In this document: positions 34,624 to 45,000 of the stretch, one piece after another | Layout of the letters: every line of letters starts with the position of its first letter | Position numbering within the stretch: position 1 is the first letter of the stretch | Assembly (NCBI GenBank): GCA_963807005.1 | Contig: CAWDZK010000002.1 | Span: forward strand, 62,001-126,000 | Length of the DNA: 64,000 nt | Direction: 5' to 3' | Origin: CAWDZK01 sp963807005 | GTDB lineage: Bacteria > Actinomycetota > Actinomycetes > JACCUZ01 | Notes under the pieces: model-generated | The model's input: the letters and a program-made list of their open reading frames with translations, nothing else | What the model was told of the DNA's origin: nothing | Database searches by the model: none | Translations under genes and position numbers: made by a program

Positions 34624-34857
34624 TCAGTCGTCGACGTACGGGCAGTGCCGGCAGCCGCGGCCGCAGCAGGTGCCGCGGCCGGCGAGGAAGCCGGCGGTGA
34701 GGACGAACAAGCCCGAGCCGGGGTCGAGGTATCCCGCCTCACCCGCGGCCAGCGCGGCGGCGTGGGCGGCCAGCACCCGGGCGCGGCCGGGAGCGTCGTC
34801 GGCGAGCCGCGAGGGGTGCGGCTGGGTCAGCGCACGCGGCGCCAGCGCATCGGCCAC
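34624..34857 (-). CDS. DUF5522 Cys-rich small protein
   Basis: 77 residues. The C-terminal half YLDPGSGLFVLTAGFLAGRGTCCGRGCRHCPY is the DUF5522 signature, with four Cys and a His likely to bind a metal such as zinc or iron. The N-terminal half is Ala/Arg-rich helix. The function of the family is unknown. GTG 34857 is supported by TAGTCT 6 bases upstream on the minus strand. Its 3' side opens into the gene-free stretch with the hairpin array. Confidence 0.87.
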   Translation of the reverse strand: MADALAPRALTQPHPSRLADDAPGRARVLAAHAAALAAGEAGYLDPGSGLFVLTAGFLAGRGTCCGRGCRHCPYVDD

Positions 34858-34863
34858 CTCCGC

Positions 34864-34869
34864 AGACTA
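34864..34869 (-). promoter_or_regulatory. -10 hexamer TAGTCT of the DUF5522 gene
   Basis: Minus strand; 6 bases to GTG 34857. Confidence 0.45.
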
Positions 34870-34914
34870 TGTCGGTGCCCGGCCACGCGGCTCCGGGTGA
34901 CACAGTGGGCGCCG

Positions 34915-36210
34915 ATGCGCACCACCACCTCGCCCCGGACGTTCGCTGCCGCGCTTCTCGCGCTCGTGCTGACCGCCTGCTCCGGCTCGGCGGCCGACCC
35001 CGGGAGCGGCACCGGCCGCGGGGCAGCCGGCGGCCCGGACGGCTCGGCGGCCACCGCGACCACCGGCCAGGGGTCGACCCGACCGGCCGACCCGGACGCT
35101 CCCAGCGGCTGGGGGCCGACGCAGGGCGAGGTGCAGCGGGCGGCCGACCTGGTGGCCGCGATGAGCACCGGCGCGCGCGCCAGCACCGTCCTGATGCCCG
35201 GTTTCTGGGGGTACGACGCCGACCGGCCCACGGCGGCCGAGGCCCTGCGCAACCGGACCATGCACGGCGTCGGCTCGGCGGCCGAGGCGCTCGCGGCGCA
35301 CCCGTTCGGCGGGGTGTTCCTGCGGCCCGAGGTGATCGCGGACGCCACCCAGGTCGGCGCCCTCGACGGCCAGCTGCACCGCGCAGGGGACCGGCCCGAG
35401 GGCCTGCCGCTGCTGGTCTCGATCGACCAGGAGGGCGGTGTCGTGCAGCGCCTCAAGGCCGGTGTCGCGACGGTGCCCTCGGCCGCGTCGGTGGGGCAGC
35501 GCGGCGACCCGGCGTACGCCCGCCAGGTCGCCCGCGACAACGGCCGCACCCTGCGCCGGCTCGGCGTGACGATGGTGATGGCGCCGGTCGCCGACGTCGA
35601 CCCGGACGGCCGCTCGGTGATGGGATCGCGGACCTACTCCCCCGACCCGGCGGTCGCCGCACGGATGGTGACGGCAACGGTCGCGGGCTACCTGCGCGCC
35701 GGTGTGATCCCGGTCGTCAAGCACTTCCCCGGCCTCGGCTCCGTGTCCGGCGACAGCCACCACTCCCTGCCGGTGCAGGCGAAGTCGCTGGCCCGGCTGC
35801 GCCGGACGGACCTGGTCACCTTCGCCGCCGCCATCGAGGCCGGGGCGCCGGTGGTGATGACCGGGCACGTGGCCGTGGACGCGATCGAGCCGGGCATGCC
35901 CGGGTCGATCAGCGAGGGCGTCGTCACAGGGCTGCTGCGGGACACCCTCGGCTTCCAGGGAGTGGCGGTGACCGACTCGCAGGGCATGGGACCGATCAAC
36001 GGCCCGTACAACTCGGCCGAGGGCGCGGTGCGCTCGATCCTGGCCGGCGACGACCTGGTGCTGAACTCGCCGTACCCGGGCCGGGCGCGACGAGCGCTGG
36101 TCCGGGCGGTCCGGTCCGGTCGGCTGCCCTCCGCGCGGCTGGACGAGGCCGCGACCCGCGTGCTCGCCCTCCGGCTCTACCAGCAGCGGATCGCGTCAGC
36201 CGCCGACTGA
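34915..36210 (+). CDS. Glycoside hydrolase family 3 lipoprotein (beta-N-acetylhexosaminidase type)
   Basis: 431 residues. Lipoprotein signal TFAAALLALVLTACSGS with lipobox LTAC. The GH3 barrel shows LLVSIDQEGGVVQRL, KHFPGLGSVSGDSHHSLP (Lys269 and the NagZ-type His loop), VVMTGHVAVDAIEPG and GVAVTDSQGMGPI with the probable nucleophile Asp354. NagZ-like enzymes of Gram-positive bacteria remove GlcNAc from peptidoglycan fragments at the cell surface, fitting the lipid anchor. The nucleophile motif TDSQGM departs from the usual TDDLxM. ATG 34915. It overlaps the convergent SGNH gene by 15 bases. Confidence 0.9.
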   Translation: MRTTTSPRTFAAALLALVLTACSGSAADPGSGTGRGAAGGPDGSAATATTGQGSTRPADPDAPSGWGPTQGEVQRAADLVAAMSTGARASTVLMPGFWGYDADRPTAAEALRNRTMHGVGSAAEALAAHPFGGVFLRPEVIADATQVGALDGQLHRAGDRPEGLPLLVSIDQEGGVVQRLKAGVATVPSAASVGQRGDPAYARQVARDNGRTLRRLGVTMVMAPVADVDPDGRSVMGSRTYSPDPAVAARMVTATVAGYLRAGVIPVVKHFPGLGSVSGDSHHSLPVQAKSLARLRRTDLVTFAAAIEAGAPVVMTGHVAVDAIEPGMPGSISEGVVTGLLRDTLGFQGVAVTDSQGMGPINGPYNSAEGAVRSILAGDDLVLNSPYPGRARRALVRAVRSGRLPSARLDEAATRVLALRLYQQRIASAAD

Positions 36211-37020
36211 CCCCCGCCCGCGAGGCAGCACGTCGACCAGCTCGACGTGCTTGGGCGACAGCCCGTCACCGCTGGACCGGCCCCGCAGCCGGCGCAGCAC
36301 CCACGGGGTGAGGTGGCGTCGCACCCACCGCACGTCGCCCACCAGGTCGGCCCGGCGCCCCGCGGGTACGCCGGGTGCCAGCGGGTCGCGCCACCAGCCC
36401 ACCGGGCCGCCCAGGAGGGCGGGGTCGTCGACCCCGAGCGCCTCCAGCACCGCGGCGGCGACCCGCGCGTGCCCCTCCGGCGCCAGGTGCAGCCGGTCCT
36501 CGTTCCACAGCCGACGGTCCTGCAGCGCCGGGACGCTGCCCGTGTCCACCACGAGCGCTCCGCTCTCCCGCGCGGCCCGCCGGACCCCGGCGTTGAACCG
36601 GGCGAACCGCTCGGCCAGCCGGGCGGCCGTCCGCCCGGTGCCCCCCGCCCGTTCGATGACCGTGAAGAGCAGCACCTGCACCCCGGCCCCGCAGAGCCCG
36701 GCGACGGCGGCGGCGTACCGGGCCACCACGTCGTCGACGTCCCGACCGGGGCGCAGCACGTCGTTCGGGCCGGCGTGGAAGGACACCAGGTCCGGGCCCA
36801 GCGCCAGGGCGGCCGGCACCTGCTCGGAGACGACCTGGTCCAGCAGCCGGCCGCGCACGGCCAGGTTGGCGTAGCGAAGGGCTCCGTCCCGGGTGGCGAG
36901 CGCGGCCGCGACCCGGTCGGCCCAGCCCAGGTGCCGGCCCTCCGGACCGAGGTCGTCCTCCAGGCCCTCCGTGAAGGAGTCGCCCAGGGCGACGAAGACG
37001 CGCGGCGACATGGGCGCCAT
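36196..37020 (-). CDS. SGNH/GDSL hydrolase
   Basis: 274 residues, no signal peptide. VFVALGDSFTEG holds the nucleophile Ser15 (block I). NLAVRGRLLDQVV (Gly block), FHAGPNDVL (Asn block III) and DRLHLAPEGHARVAAAVLEAL (Asp and His, block V) complete the catalytic set. Members are cytosolic esterases or lipases with varied substrates. The C-terminal 60 residues (WWRDPLAPG, VRRHLTPWVLRRLRGRSSGDG) are an extension common to the actinobacterial branch. ATG 37020 or the ATG nine bases later. Confidence 0.9.
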   Translation of the reverse strand: MAPMSPRVFVALGDSFTEGLEDDLGPEGRHLGWADRVAAALATRDGALRYANLAVRGRLLDQVVSEQVPAALALGPDLVSFHAGPNDVLRPGRDVDDVVARYAAAVAGLCGAGVQVLLFTVIERAGGTGRTAARLAERFARFNAGVRRAARESGALVVDTGSVPALQDRRLWNEDRLHLAPEGHARVAAAVLEALGVDDPALLGGPVGWWRDPLAPGVPAGRRADLVGDVRWVRRHLTPWVLRRLRGRSSGDGLSPKHVELVDVLPRGRGSVGG

Positions 37021-37034
37021 CCTCTCGCGCCGCC

Positions 37035-37040
37035 TAGGGT
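37035..37040 (+). promoter_or_regulatory. -10 hexamer TAGGGT of the DinB-CDF operon
   Basis: Seven bases to ATG 37048. Confidence 0.55.
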
Positions 37041-37047
37041 GCCGTGC

Positions 37048-37587
37048 ATGCCCGTCGAGGACCCCGTACCGGACACCAAGGACTGGACCTGGGTGCTCAC
37101 CCGGCCATGCGCCGAGTGCGGCCTGGACGCCTCGGCCATCGAGGGGACCCAGGTCGGGACGATCGCCCGGGACAACGCCGCGGCCTGGCGGCTGGTGCTC
37201 GCGCGCGCCGACGTCACCGACCGGCCGGCTCCGGGCGTCTGGTCACCCCTGGAGTACGCCTGCCATGTCCGCGACGTCCACCGTCGGTTCGACGGCCGCC
37301 TGCAGCGGATGCTCGAGGAGGACGACCCGCGGTTCGAGAACTGGGACCAGGACGAGACCGCGGTCCGCGACCGCTACGGCGAGCAGGACCCGGCCACCGT
37401 CGCGGACGAGCTGACCGCCGCGGCCGCGGCGCTCGCCGACCGCTTCGACGCCGTCGAGGGCGAGCAGTGGCTGCGCACCGGACGACGCAGCGACGGCGCC
37501 CGGTTCACGGTCGAGACGCTCGGCCGGTACGCCACCCACGACTGGGTCCACCACCTGCACGACGTCGGGCACAGCGGGCAGCCGTGA
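37048..37587 (+). CDS. DinB-fold protein (mycothiol-transferase-like)
   Basis: 179 residues. WTWVLTRPCAECGLDASAIEG, then SPLEYACHVRDVHRRFDGRLQRML and RYATHDWVHHLHDVGH. The three spaced His (ACHVRD and HDWVHHLHD) are the DinB/YfiT metal site. In actinobacteria this fold often uses mycothiol to move or detoxify electrophiles; the actual reaction is unknown. The stop overlaps the next start (GTGA), tying it to the metal exporter. Confidence 0.85.
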   Translation: MPVEDPVPDTKDWTWVLTRPCAECGLDASAIEGTQVGTIARDNAAAWRLVLARADVTDRPAPGVWSPLEYACHVRDVHRRFDGRLQRMLEEDDPRFENWDQDETAVRDRYGEQDPATVADELTAAAAALADRFDAVEGEQWLRTGRRSDGARFTVETLGRYATHDWVHHLHDVGHSGQP

Positions 37588-38636
37588 CCGACCACCGGCA
37601 CGGCGAGGTCCACGACGGCCACGACCACGACGCGCACGACCACGACGCGCACGGCGGTCTGGTGGGGCGGCTCCGGCACCTGGTCGCCCCGCACAGCCAC
37701 GACGCCGCAGTCGCGATGGACAGCGAGCTGGAGACCAGCCGGCGCGGGATGCGCGCGCTGCTGCTCTCGTTCGCCGCTCTCACCGTCACCGCGGCCCTCC
37801 AGGCCCTGGTGTACCTGGTCAGCGGCTCGGTGGCGCTGCTGGTCGACACCCTGCACAACGTGGCGGACGCCCTGACGGCACTGCCGATCGCGGTGGCGTT
37901 CACGCTCGGCCGCCGGGCGGCCACCCGCCGCTACACCTACGGCTTCGGCCGGGCGGAGGACATCGCCGGGGTCGTGGTGGTGCTGGTGATCGCCGCCTCG
38001 GCGGTGCTCGCCGCCGTCGAGGCGATCCGCCGGCTGGCCGATCCGCGGGAGCTGGACAACCTCGCTCTCCTGACCGCAGCGGGGGTGGTCGGCTTCCTCG
38101 GCAACGAGCTCGTCGCCCGGTACCGGATCAAGGTCGGCCGCGAGATCGGCTCGGCCGCACTGGTGGCCGACGGACTGCACGCGCGCACCGACGGCTTCAC
38201 CTCGCTGGGCGTGGTGCTCAGCGCCCTGCTGGCCTGGGTCGGCTTCGTCCGCGGTGACGCCCTCGTCGGGCTGCTCATCACCCTGGCCATCCTCGCCGTG
38301 CTGCGCGACGCCGCCCGTGACGTCTACCGGCGCCTGATGGACGCCGTCGACCCGGCCCTGGTGGACCTGGTGGAGACCTCGGCCCGGGCGACCGAGGGCG
38401 TGCGGGCCGTCGGGGACGTCCGGCTGCGCTGGATCGGGCACCAGCTGCGCGCCGAGCTGGAGATCGTGGTCGACCCTGAGCTCACCGTCGTCGCCGCGCA
38501 CGAGGTGGCCGAGGCCACGGAGCACCGGCTGCTGCACGACGTCCCGCGGCTGCACGCCGCGCTGGTGCACGCCGACCCGGAGGGCTACGACCACGACCTC
38601 ACCGGCCACCACCGCGGCACCGGGCCGAGGAACTGA
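37584..38636 (+). CDS. Cation diffusion facilitator metal exporter
   Basis: 350 residues. A His/Asp-rich cytosolic head (GHDHDAHDHDAHGG) likely gathers zinc or a similar ion. Six membrane segments follow. The transport site is LVDTLHNVADAL in the second segment and ALVADGLHARTDGF in the fifth, giving the H/D-x-x-x-D pairs of CDF proteins. The cytosolic C-terminus (VRLRWIGHQLRAELEIVVDPELTV) is the regulatory ferredoxin-like fold. It exports divalent metal against proton. Translationally coupled to the DinB-fold gene. Confidence 0.93.
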   Translation: MTDHRHGEVHDGHDHDAHDHDAHGGLVGRLRHLVAPHSHDAAVAMDSELETSRRGMRALLLSFAALTVTAALQALVYLVSGSVALLVDTLHNVADALTALPIAVAFTLGRRAATRRYTYGFGRAEDIAGVVVVLVIAASAVLAAVEAIRRLADPRELDNLALLTAAGVVGFLGNELVARYRIKVGREIGSAALVADGLHARTDGFTSLGVVLSALLAWVGFVRGDALVGLLITLAILAVLRDAARDVYRRLMDAVDPALVDLVETSARATEGVRAVGDVRLRWIGHQLRAELEIVVDPELTVVAAHEVAEATEHRLLHDVPRLHAALVHADPEGYDHDLTGHHRGTGPRN

Positions 38637-38726
38637 CCTCCGTTTGGCCGAGTCAAGACCGCCCCGTGACCTTCCGACATTCAGGGTGAGACCAGGCACC
38701 CGGACAGGTACGGAGCAGAACGAACC

Positions 38727-39692
38727 ATGACGAACCACCACCGCCCGCTGCGGCTCGTGAACGCCGCTCTGACCGCGACGGTCGCGCTGGTCGCCCCGAT
38801 GCTGCTGACCACGCTGCCGGCGCAGGCAGCGACGTCGGTGAAGCAGTACGGCAAGGTCAAGTTCGTCGCGGACGGCGACACCATCGACGTCGACATCGCC
38901 CGAGACGGCACCCGCAAGCCGGTGCGGGTGCGGTTCATCGGGATCCAGGCGATGGAGCTGCACAAGTACAGCCACACGCTGTCCAAGCTGCGGGGTGAGT
39001 GCTGGGGTGTCGACGCGGCCAAGAACCTGCACGCCCTGATCGACGGCAAGCGGGTGCGCCTCACGGCCCGCAAGGCCAGCAGCGCCTCGGCCCGGAACAT
39101 CCGGCCGCGGCGGTTCGTCGCGGTGAAGGTCGACGGCCGGTGGACCGACGTGGGCGGGCTGCAGGTGGACGCGGGCCTGGTCCTGCCGGACCTGATCCCG
39201 GACGAGTACAGCCACAACCTGGACTACTCCCGCCGCGCCCAGTCGGCCGCGGCCAACGGCGTGGGGTTCTGGGGCAACCCGACCCGCTGCGGCGCCGGCC
39301 CCTCGCAGGACGACCAGCTCAAGGTCGACGTGAACTGGGACGCCGACGGCAACGACGGCCAGAACGTCAACGGCGAGTGGGTGGACGTCACGAACCTCGG
39401 CGCCAACCCGGTGGACCTGTCCGGCTGGTGGGTGCGCGACGCGGCGTACCGCGGCTACAAGGCGCACGGCTACACCTTCCCGGCCGGCACGGTCGTCGCT
39501 CCCGGCGACCGGCTCCGCCTCAAGGTCGGCCGCGGCAACGACAGCGGCGGCGTCCTCTACTGGGGGCTGGACATCCCGATCTTCGCCAACGTCACCAACG
39601 GCCGTACGTCGATGGGCGACGGCGCCTGGCTGTTCGACCCGAACGGCGACCTCCGGGCCTGGTACATGTACCCCTGCCGCGCCGCCTGCTGA
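38727..39692 (+). CDS. Secreted thermonuclease-family nuclease with lamin-tail domain
   Basis: 321 residues. Signal peptide (LVNAALTATVALVAPMLLTTLPAQA). Residues from about 40 to 190 form a staphylococcal-nuclease-like barrel: KVKFVADGDTIDVDI, VRVRFIGIQAMEL with a catalytic Arg, and LDYSRRAQSAAANGVGFWG. After about 200 a lamin-tail domain follows (NGEWVDVTNLGANPVDLSGWWVRD, YTFPAGTVVAPGDRL). The pairing suggests an exported DNase or RNase with a binding tail. Cys residues near the end may form a disulphide. The canonical Glu of the nuclease site is not obvious, so activity is not certain. Confidence 0.85.
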   Translation: MTNHHRPLRLVNAALTATVALVAPMLLTTLPAQAATSVKQYGKVKFVADGDTIDVDIARDGTRKPVRVRFIGIQAMELHKYSHTLSKLRGECWGVDAAKNLHALIDGKRVRLTARKASSASARNIRPRRFVAVKVDGRWTDVGGLQVDAGLVLPDLIPDEYSHNLDYSRRAQSAAANGVGFWGNPTRCGAGPSQDDQLKVDVNWDADGNDGQNVNGEWVDVTNLGANPVDLSGWWVRDAAYRGYKAHGYTFPAGTVVAPGDRLRLKVGRGNDSGGVLYWGLDIPIFANVTNGRTSMGDGAWLFDPNGDLRAWYMYPCRAAC

Positions 39693-39710
39693 CTCTGGCA
39701 CCCTGCAGGG

Positions 39711-40160
39711 GTGCTGATCACGAACCACGTCCTGTCGGGAGCGGTGATCGGCGCGGTCGCTCCTGACGTCGGTCAGGCCGTGTCGCTCGGGTTCCTCTCG
39801 CACTTCGTCCTGGACGGCCTGCCGCACTTCGGCGTCGACGACGAGCACCTCATGAAGGTGGCCGTCCCCGACGGCCTGACGGGCCTGGCCGCGATCGGCG
39901 TCATCGTGCGCGCCACCCCGCGGGACCGGATGGCGCCGGTCCTGGCCGGCATCTTCGGCGCCTGCCTGCCCGACCTGGACAAGCCGGGGCGGCAGTTCTT
40001 CGGCCGCTCCCCCTTTCCCCGCTGGTTCGACGCCGTGCACGCCCGCATCCAGGACGAGGAGGTGCACCGGTTCACCGTCGAGGTGGCCGCCGCCGCCGTC
40101 TTCGCCGTCGCGCTGGTCTCCCTGCTCCCCCGCCGCCCCCGCCCCCGGGTGAGCCCGTGA
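39711..40160 (+). CDS. Conserved membrane-associated protein of unknown function
   Basis: 149 residues. Starts LITNHVLSGAVIGAVAPDVGQAVSLGFLSHFVLDGLPHFG, a His/Asp pattern seen in small membrane-bound metal-dependent hydrolase-like proteins (DUF457-type), with GACLPDLDKPGRQFFG and a C-terminal hydrophobic segment. No function known. GTG 39711. The stop codon lies inside palindromic element 5. Confidence 0.7.
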   Translation: MLITNHVLSGAVIGAVAPDVGQAVSLGFLSHFVLDGLPHFGVDDEHLMKVAVPDGLTGLAAIGVIVRATPRDRMAPVLAGIFGACLPDLDKPGRQFFGRSPFPRWFDAVHARIQDEEVHRFTVEVAAAAVFAVALVSLLPRRPRPRVSP

Positions 40161-40213
40161 GTGGCGCGTAGTGGCTGCTTCTGCGGGTCCGGAGCAGCCA
40201 CTACGCGCCACTC
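40159..40213. repeat. Palindromic element 5: perfect 21-bp arms
   Basis: Arms 40159-40179 and 40193-40213 are perfect; the first 17 bases of the left arm (GAGTGGCGCGTAGTGGC) are those of element 2 at 7651. The loop (13 bases, TCTGCGGGTCCGG) differs and lacks the TGTACCGGTACA core. The left flank is C-rich (40129-40148). The element begins on the last two bases of the preceding stop codon. Convergent context. Confidence 0.82.
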
Positions 40214-40258
40214 GTCGGGGTGGTCGGGGTGGTCGGGGTGGTCGGGGTGGTCGGGGTG
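40214..40258 (+). repeat. Five copies of a 9-bp G-rich repeat
   Basis: GTCGGGGTG repeated head to tail right after element 5, ending two bases before the sigma factor stop codon. It forms the G-rich right flank of the palindrome. Confidence 0.85.
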
Positions 40259-40259
40259 G

Positions 40260-41525
<1,266 letters not shown>

Positions 41526-41538
41526 GGCTGACTGCTGG

Positions 41539-41886
41539 TCACGCGTCCGGGAACTCCATGATGGGCCGGACCTCGACCCCGCCGAACGGCGCCGGGCAGG
41601 CCTTGGCGACCGCCAGCGCCTGGTCGAGGTCGGAGGCCTCGATCAGGTAGTAGCCGCCCAGAACCTCCTTGGTCTCGGCGAACGGGCCGTCCGTGACGGT
41701 GTCTCCTCGTACCGAGGTCGCCGTGCCCGTCGGCTGCAGCGCGTTCCCGCCGACGATCTTGGCCCCGAGCTCGACCACCTGCTCGGCGAACCGGCCGTGG
41801 TCCTCCATGGCCTTCTGCATGGCCTCCTGCCCTGCCTCGGCCCAGCTCTTCTCGTCCTCGTAGATGAGAATCAGGTACTCGCTCAT
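41539..41886 (-). CDS. YCII-related (DGPF domain) protein
   Basis: 115 residues, MSEYLILIYEDEKSWAEAGQ, HGRFAEQVVELGAKIVGGNALQP, VTDGPFAETKEVLGGYYLIEASDLDQALAVA, a dimeric alpha/beta barrel with the DGPF motif. It is the standard partner of ECF42 sigma factors, upstream by 13 bases and probably co-transcribed and under that sigma's control. Biochemical role unknown. Confidence 0.92.
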   Translation of the reverse strand: MSEYLILIYEDEKSWAEAGQEAMQKAMEDHGRFAEQVVELGAKIVGGNALQPTGTATSVRGDTVTDGPFAETKEVLGGYYLIEASDLDQALAVAKACPAPFGGVEVRPIMEFPDA

Positions 41887-42012
41887 GGTCCGTCTCCCAC
41901 TCGTAGCGTGACCGGTCATCGGTTCGACTCTGACACCATCTCGACGGCCGGGGACACCCCGGATCGACATCTGCGCCGGACATTTCCCGCGACCGGGACG
42001 GGCCCTGCCGGT

Positions 42013-42018
42013 TACGCT
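42013..42018 (+). promoter_or_regulatory. Possible -10 hexamer TACGCT before hrpA
   Basis: Nine bases to ATG 42028; leader would be absent or only a few bases. Confidence 0.35.
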
Positions 42019-42027
42019 CGACGCCGC

Positions 42028-45000
42028 ATGCCGCCCACGACCGCCGACCAGCCGAGCCGCCCCTCCCGGGTCGCAGTGCCGCCGATCACCTACCCCGACC
42101 TCCCGGTCGCGGCCCGGCGCGACGACATCGCGGCCGCCATCCGGGACCACCAGGTCGTCGTCGTCGCCGGGGAGACCGGCTCCGGCAAGACCACCCAGCT
42201 GCCGAAGATCTGCCTCGAGCTCGGCCGCGGCCAGGCGGGGCTGATCGGTCACACCCAGCCACGCCGGATCGCGGCCCGGACGGTGGCGGAGCGGATCGCC
42301 GAGGAGCTCGCCGTACCGCTCGGCGGCCTGGTCGGGTACTCGGTGCGCTTCACCGACAAGGCCGGCCCGGACACCGCGGTGCGGCTGATGACCGACGGCA
42401 TCCTGCTCGCTGAGATCCAGCGGGACCGGGAGCTGCGCCGCTACGACACGATCATCATCGACGAGGCGCACGAGCGCAGCCTCAACATCGACTTCCTGCT
42501 CGGCTACCTCAAGTCGCTGCTCCCCCGGCGACCCGACCTCAAGCTGGTGGTCACCTCCGCCACCATCGACACCGCCCGGTTCGCCGCGCACTTCGACGAC
42601 GCCCCCGTCGTGGAGGTCACCGGCCGCACCTACCCGGTGGAGGTCCGCTACCGGCCGCTCGTCGACCCGGACCGGCCGGACGACGAGGAGCGCGACCAGG
42701 TGCAGGGCGTCCTGGACGCCGTCGACGAGCTCCTCGCCGAAGGCTCCGGAGACGGCGACGTGCTCGTCTTCCTCTCCGGCGAGCGCGAGATCCGGGACAC
42801 CGCCGACGGCCTGCGGGCGCACCTGGCCGGCCGCCGCGAGCCGGTGGAGATCCTGCCGCTGTACGCGCGGCTGTCCGCCGCCGAGCAGCACGCGGTGTTC
42901 CGCCCGCACGCCGTACGCCGGGTGGTGCTCGCCACCAACGTGGCGGAGACCTCGCTCACGGTGCCCGGCATCCGCTACGTCGTCGACGCCGGGACCGCGC
43001 GGGTGTCGCGCTACAGCCACCGCCTCAAGGTGCAGCGGCTGCCGATCGAGCGGGTCAGCCGGGCCAGCGCGAACCAGCGCGCCGGTCGCTGCGGCCGCAC
43101 CTCCGACGGCATCTGCCTGCGGCTCTACACCGAGGAGGACTTCGAGGCACGGCCCGAGTTCACCGAGCCGGAGATCCTGCGCACCAACCTGGCGTCGGTC
43201 ATCCTCGCCATGACCGCGCTGGGACTGGGGGACGTGGCGGCGTTCCCGTTCGTCGAGCCGCCCGACCACCGACAGGTCAAGGACGGCGTCGCGCTGCTCG
43301 AGGAGCTGGGTGCGCTGGACACCGCCGCCGCGGGCCCGGTCCGCCGGCTGACGCCGTTGGGGAAGAAGCTGGCGCGGCTGCCGGTGGACCCACGGCTGGG
43401 CCGGATGGTGCTCGCCGCCGACGGGAACGGGTGCCTGCCCGACGTCCTGGTCATCGCCGCGGCTATGTCGATCCAGGACCCGCGCGAGCGCCCTGCCGAG
43501 CACCAGCAGGCCGCCGACGAGAAGCACCGTCGGTTCGCCGACGACCGGTCGGACTTCCTCGCTTACCGGAACTTGTGGCTCTACCTGCGCCAGCAGCAGA
43601 AGGACCTCTCCGGCAGCGCGTTCCGGCGGCTCTGTCGGCAGGAGTTCCTGCACTACCTGCGGGTCCGCGAGTGGCAGGACCTGGTCGCCCAGCTGCGGCA
43701 GGTCTGCCGCTCCATCGGGCTGGACGCCCGCGGTGAGCCGTCGCAGCCGGGCGACGACCCCCGACCGGTGCACGAGTCGTTGCTGCCCGGCCTGCTCTCG
43801 CACATCGGCCTCTGGGACCCGGACAAGCGCGAGTACGTCGGGGCGCGCGGGGCGCGGTTCGCCCCCTGGCCGGGGTCGGCCCTGTTCAAGAAGCCACCGC
43901 GATGGGTGATGGCCGGAGAGCTGGTCGAGACCTCCCGGCTGTGGGGCCGCGACCTCGGCCGGGTCGAGCCGGAGTGGGTCGAGCCGCTGGCCGAGCACGT
44001 GCTCAAGCGCAGCTGGAGCGAGCCGCACTGGTCGGCCAGGAGCGGCGCCGCGATGGCCTACGAGAAGGTGCTGCTCTACGGAGTGCCGTTGGTCGCCCAG
44101 CGGCGGGTCCCCTACAGCCGGATCGACCCCGTGCTCTCCCGTGAGCTCTTCATCCGGCACGCCCTGGTGCAGGGCGAGTGGCGCACCCATCACGAGTTCT
44201 TCCACCGCAACCGCGAGCTGCTCGACGACGTGGAGGACCTGGAGCACCGCGCCCGGCGGCGGGACATCCTCGTCGACGACGAGACCCTGGAGTCGTTCTA
44301 CGACCAGCGGCTGCCATCCGAGGTCGTGTCGGCGCGGCACTTCGACGCCTGGTGGAAGAAGGCCCGCCGGTCCCAGCCGGACCTGCTGACGTTCGACCCG
44401 GCCATGCTGGTGCGGGACGACGCCGACCGGATCAGTGCCGAGGACTACCCGGACACCTGGGTGGTCGACGACCTGCGCCTGCCCCTCACCTACCAGTTCG
44501 AGCCCGGGACCGCCGCCGACGGCGTCACCGTGCACGTGCCGCTCTCGGTGCTGAACCGACTCCCACCGGCCGCGTTCGACTGGCAGGTCCCCGGTCTCCG
44601 GCTCGAGCTCGCGACCGCACTCGTCCGGTCCCTGCCGAAGCAGCTGCGCAAGGCCTTCGTCCCGGCCCCGGACAGCGCTGCCGCCGCGCTGGCCCGGATC
44701 GGCCCCGGCGTGCGCGACGAACCCCTCACCGACGCCCTCGCCCGCGAGCTGCGCGACGCCACCGGCGTCGAGGTGCGCCACGACGAGTGGGACCTCGGCA
44801 AGGTGCCCGAGCACCTGCGCGTCACGGTCCGGGTCGAGCGCGACGACGGCAGCATCGCCGCCGAGGGCAAGGACCTCGATGCGCTGCGGCGCACGCTGGC
44901 CCCCGCCGTGCGGGAGACCGTGTCGCGGGCGGCAGCTGAGGTCGAGCGCACCGGGCTCACGTCCTGGACGTTCGGCGAGCTGCCGGCGACCTTCACCGGC

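Noticed and set aside
33348..34742. Long open frame on the minus strand through the hairpin array, with repeated GPERSGP and PSDRDR words
   Set aside because: The words come from the hairpin unit read in changing frames. Unit spacing (49-56) is not a multiple of 3, the frame overlaps two real genes, and base changes preserve pairing rather than amino acids.
37374..40211. 945-residue antisense frame over the CDF, nuclease and 39711 genes
   Set aside because: Shadow frame rich in Val/Asp/Arg/Gln with no domain, spanning three well-supported plus-strand genes.
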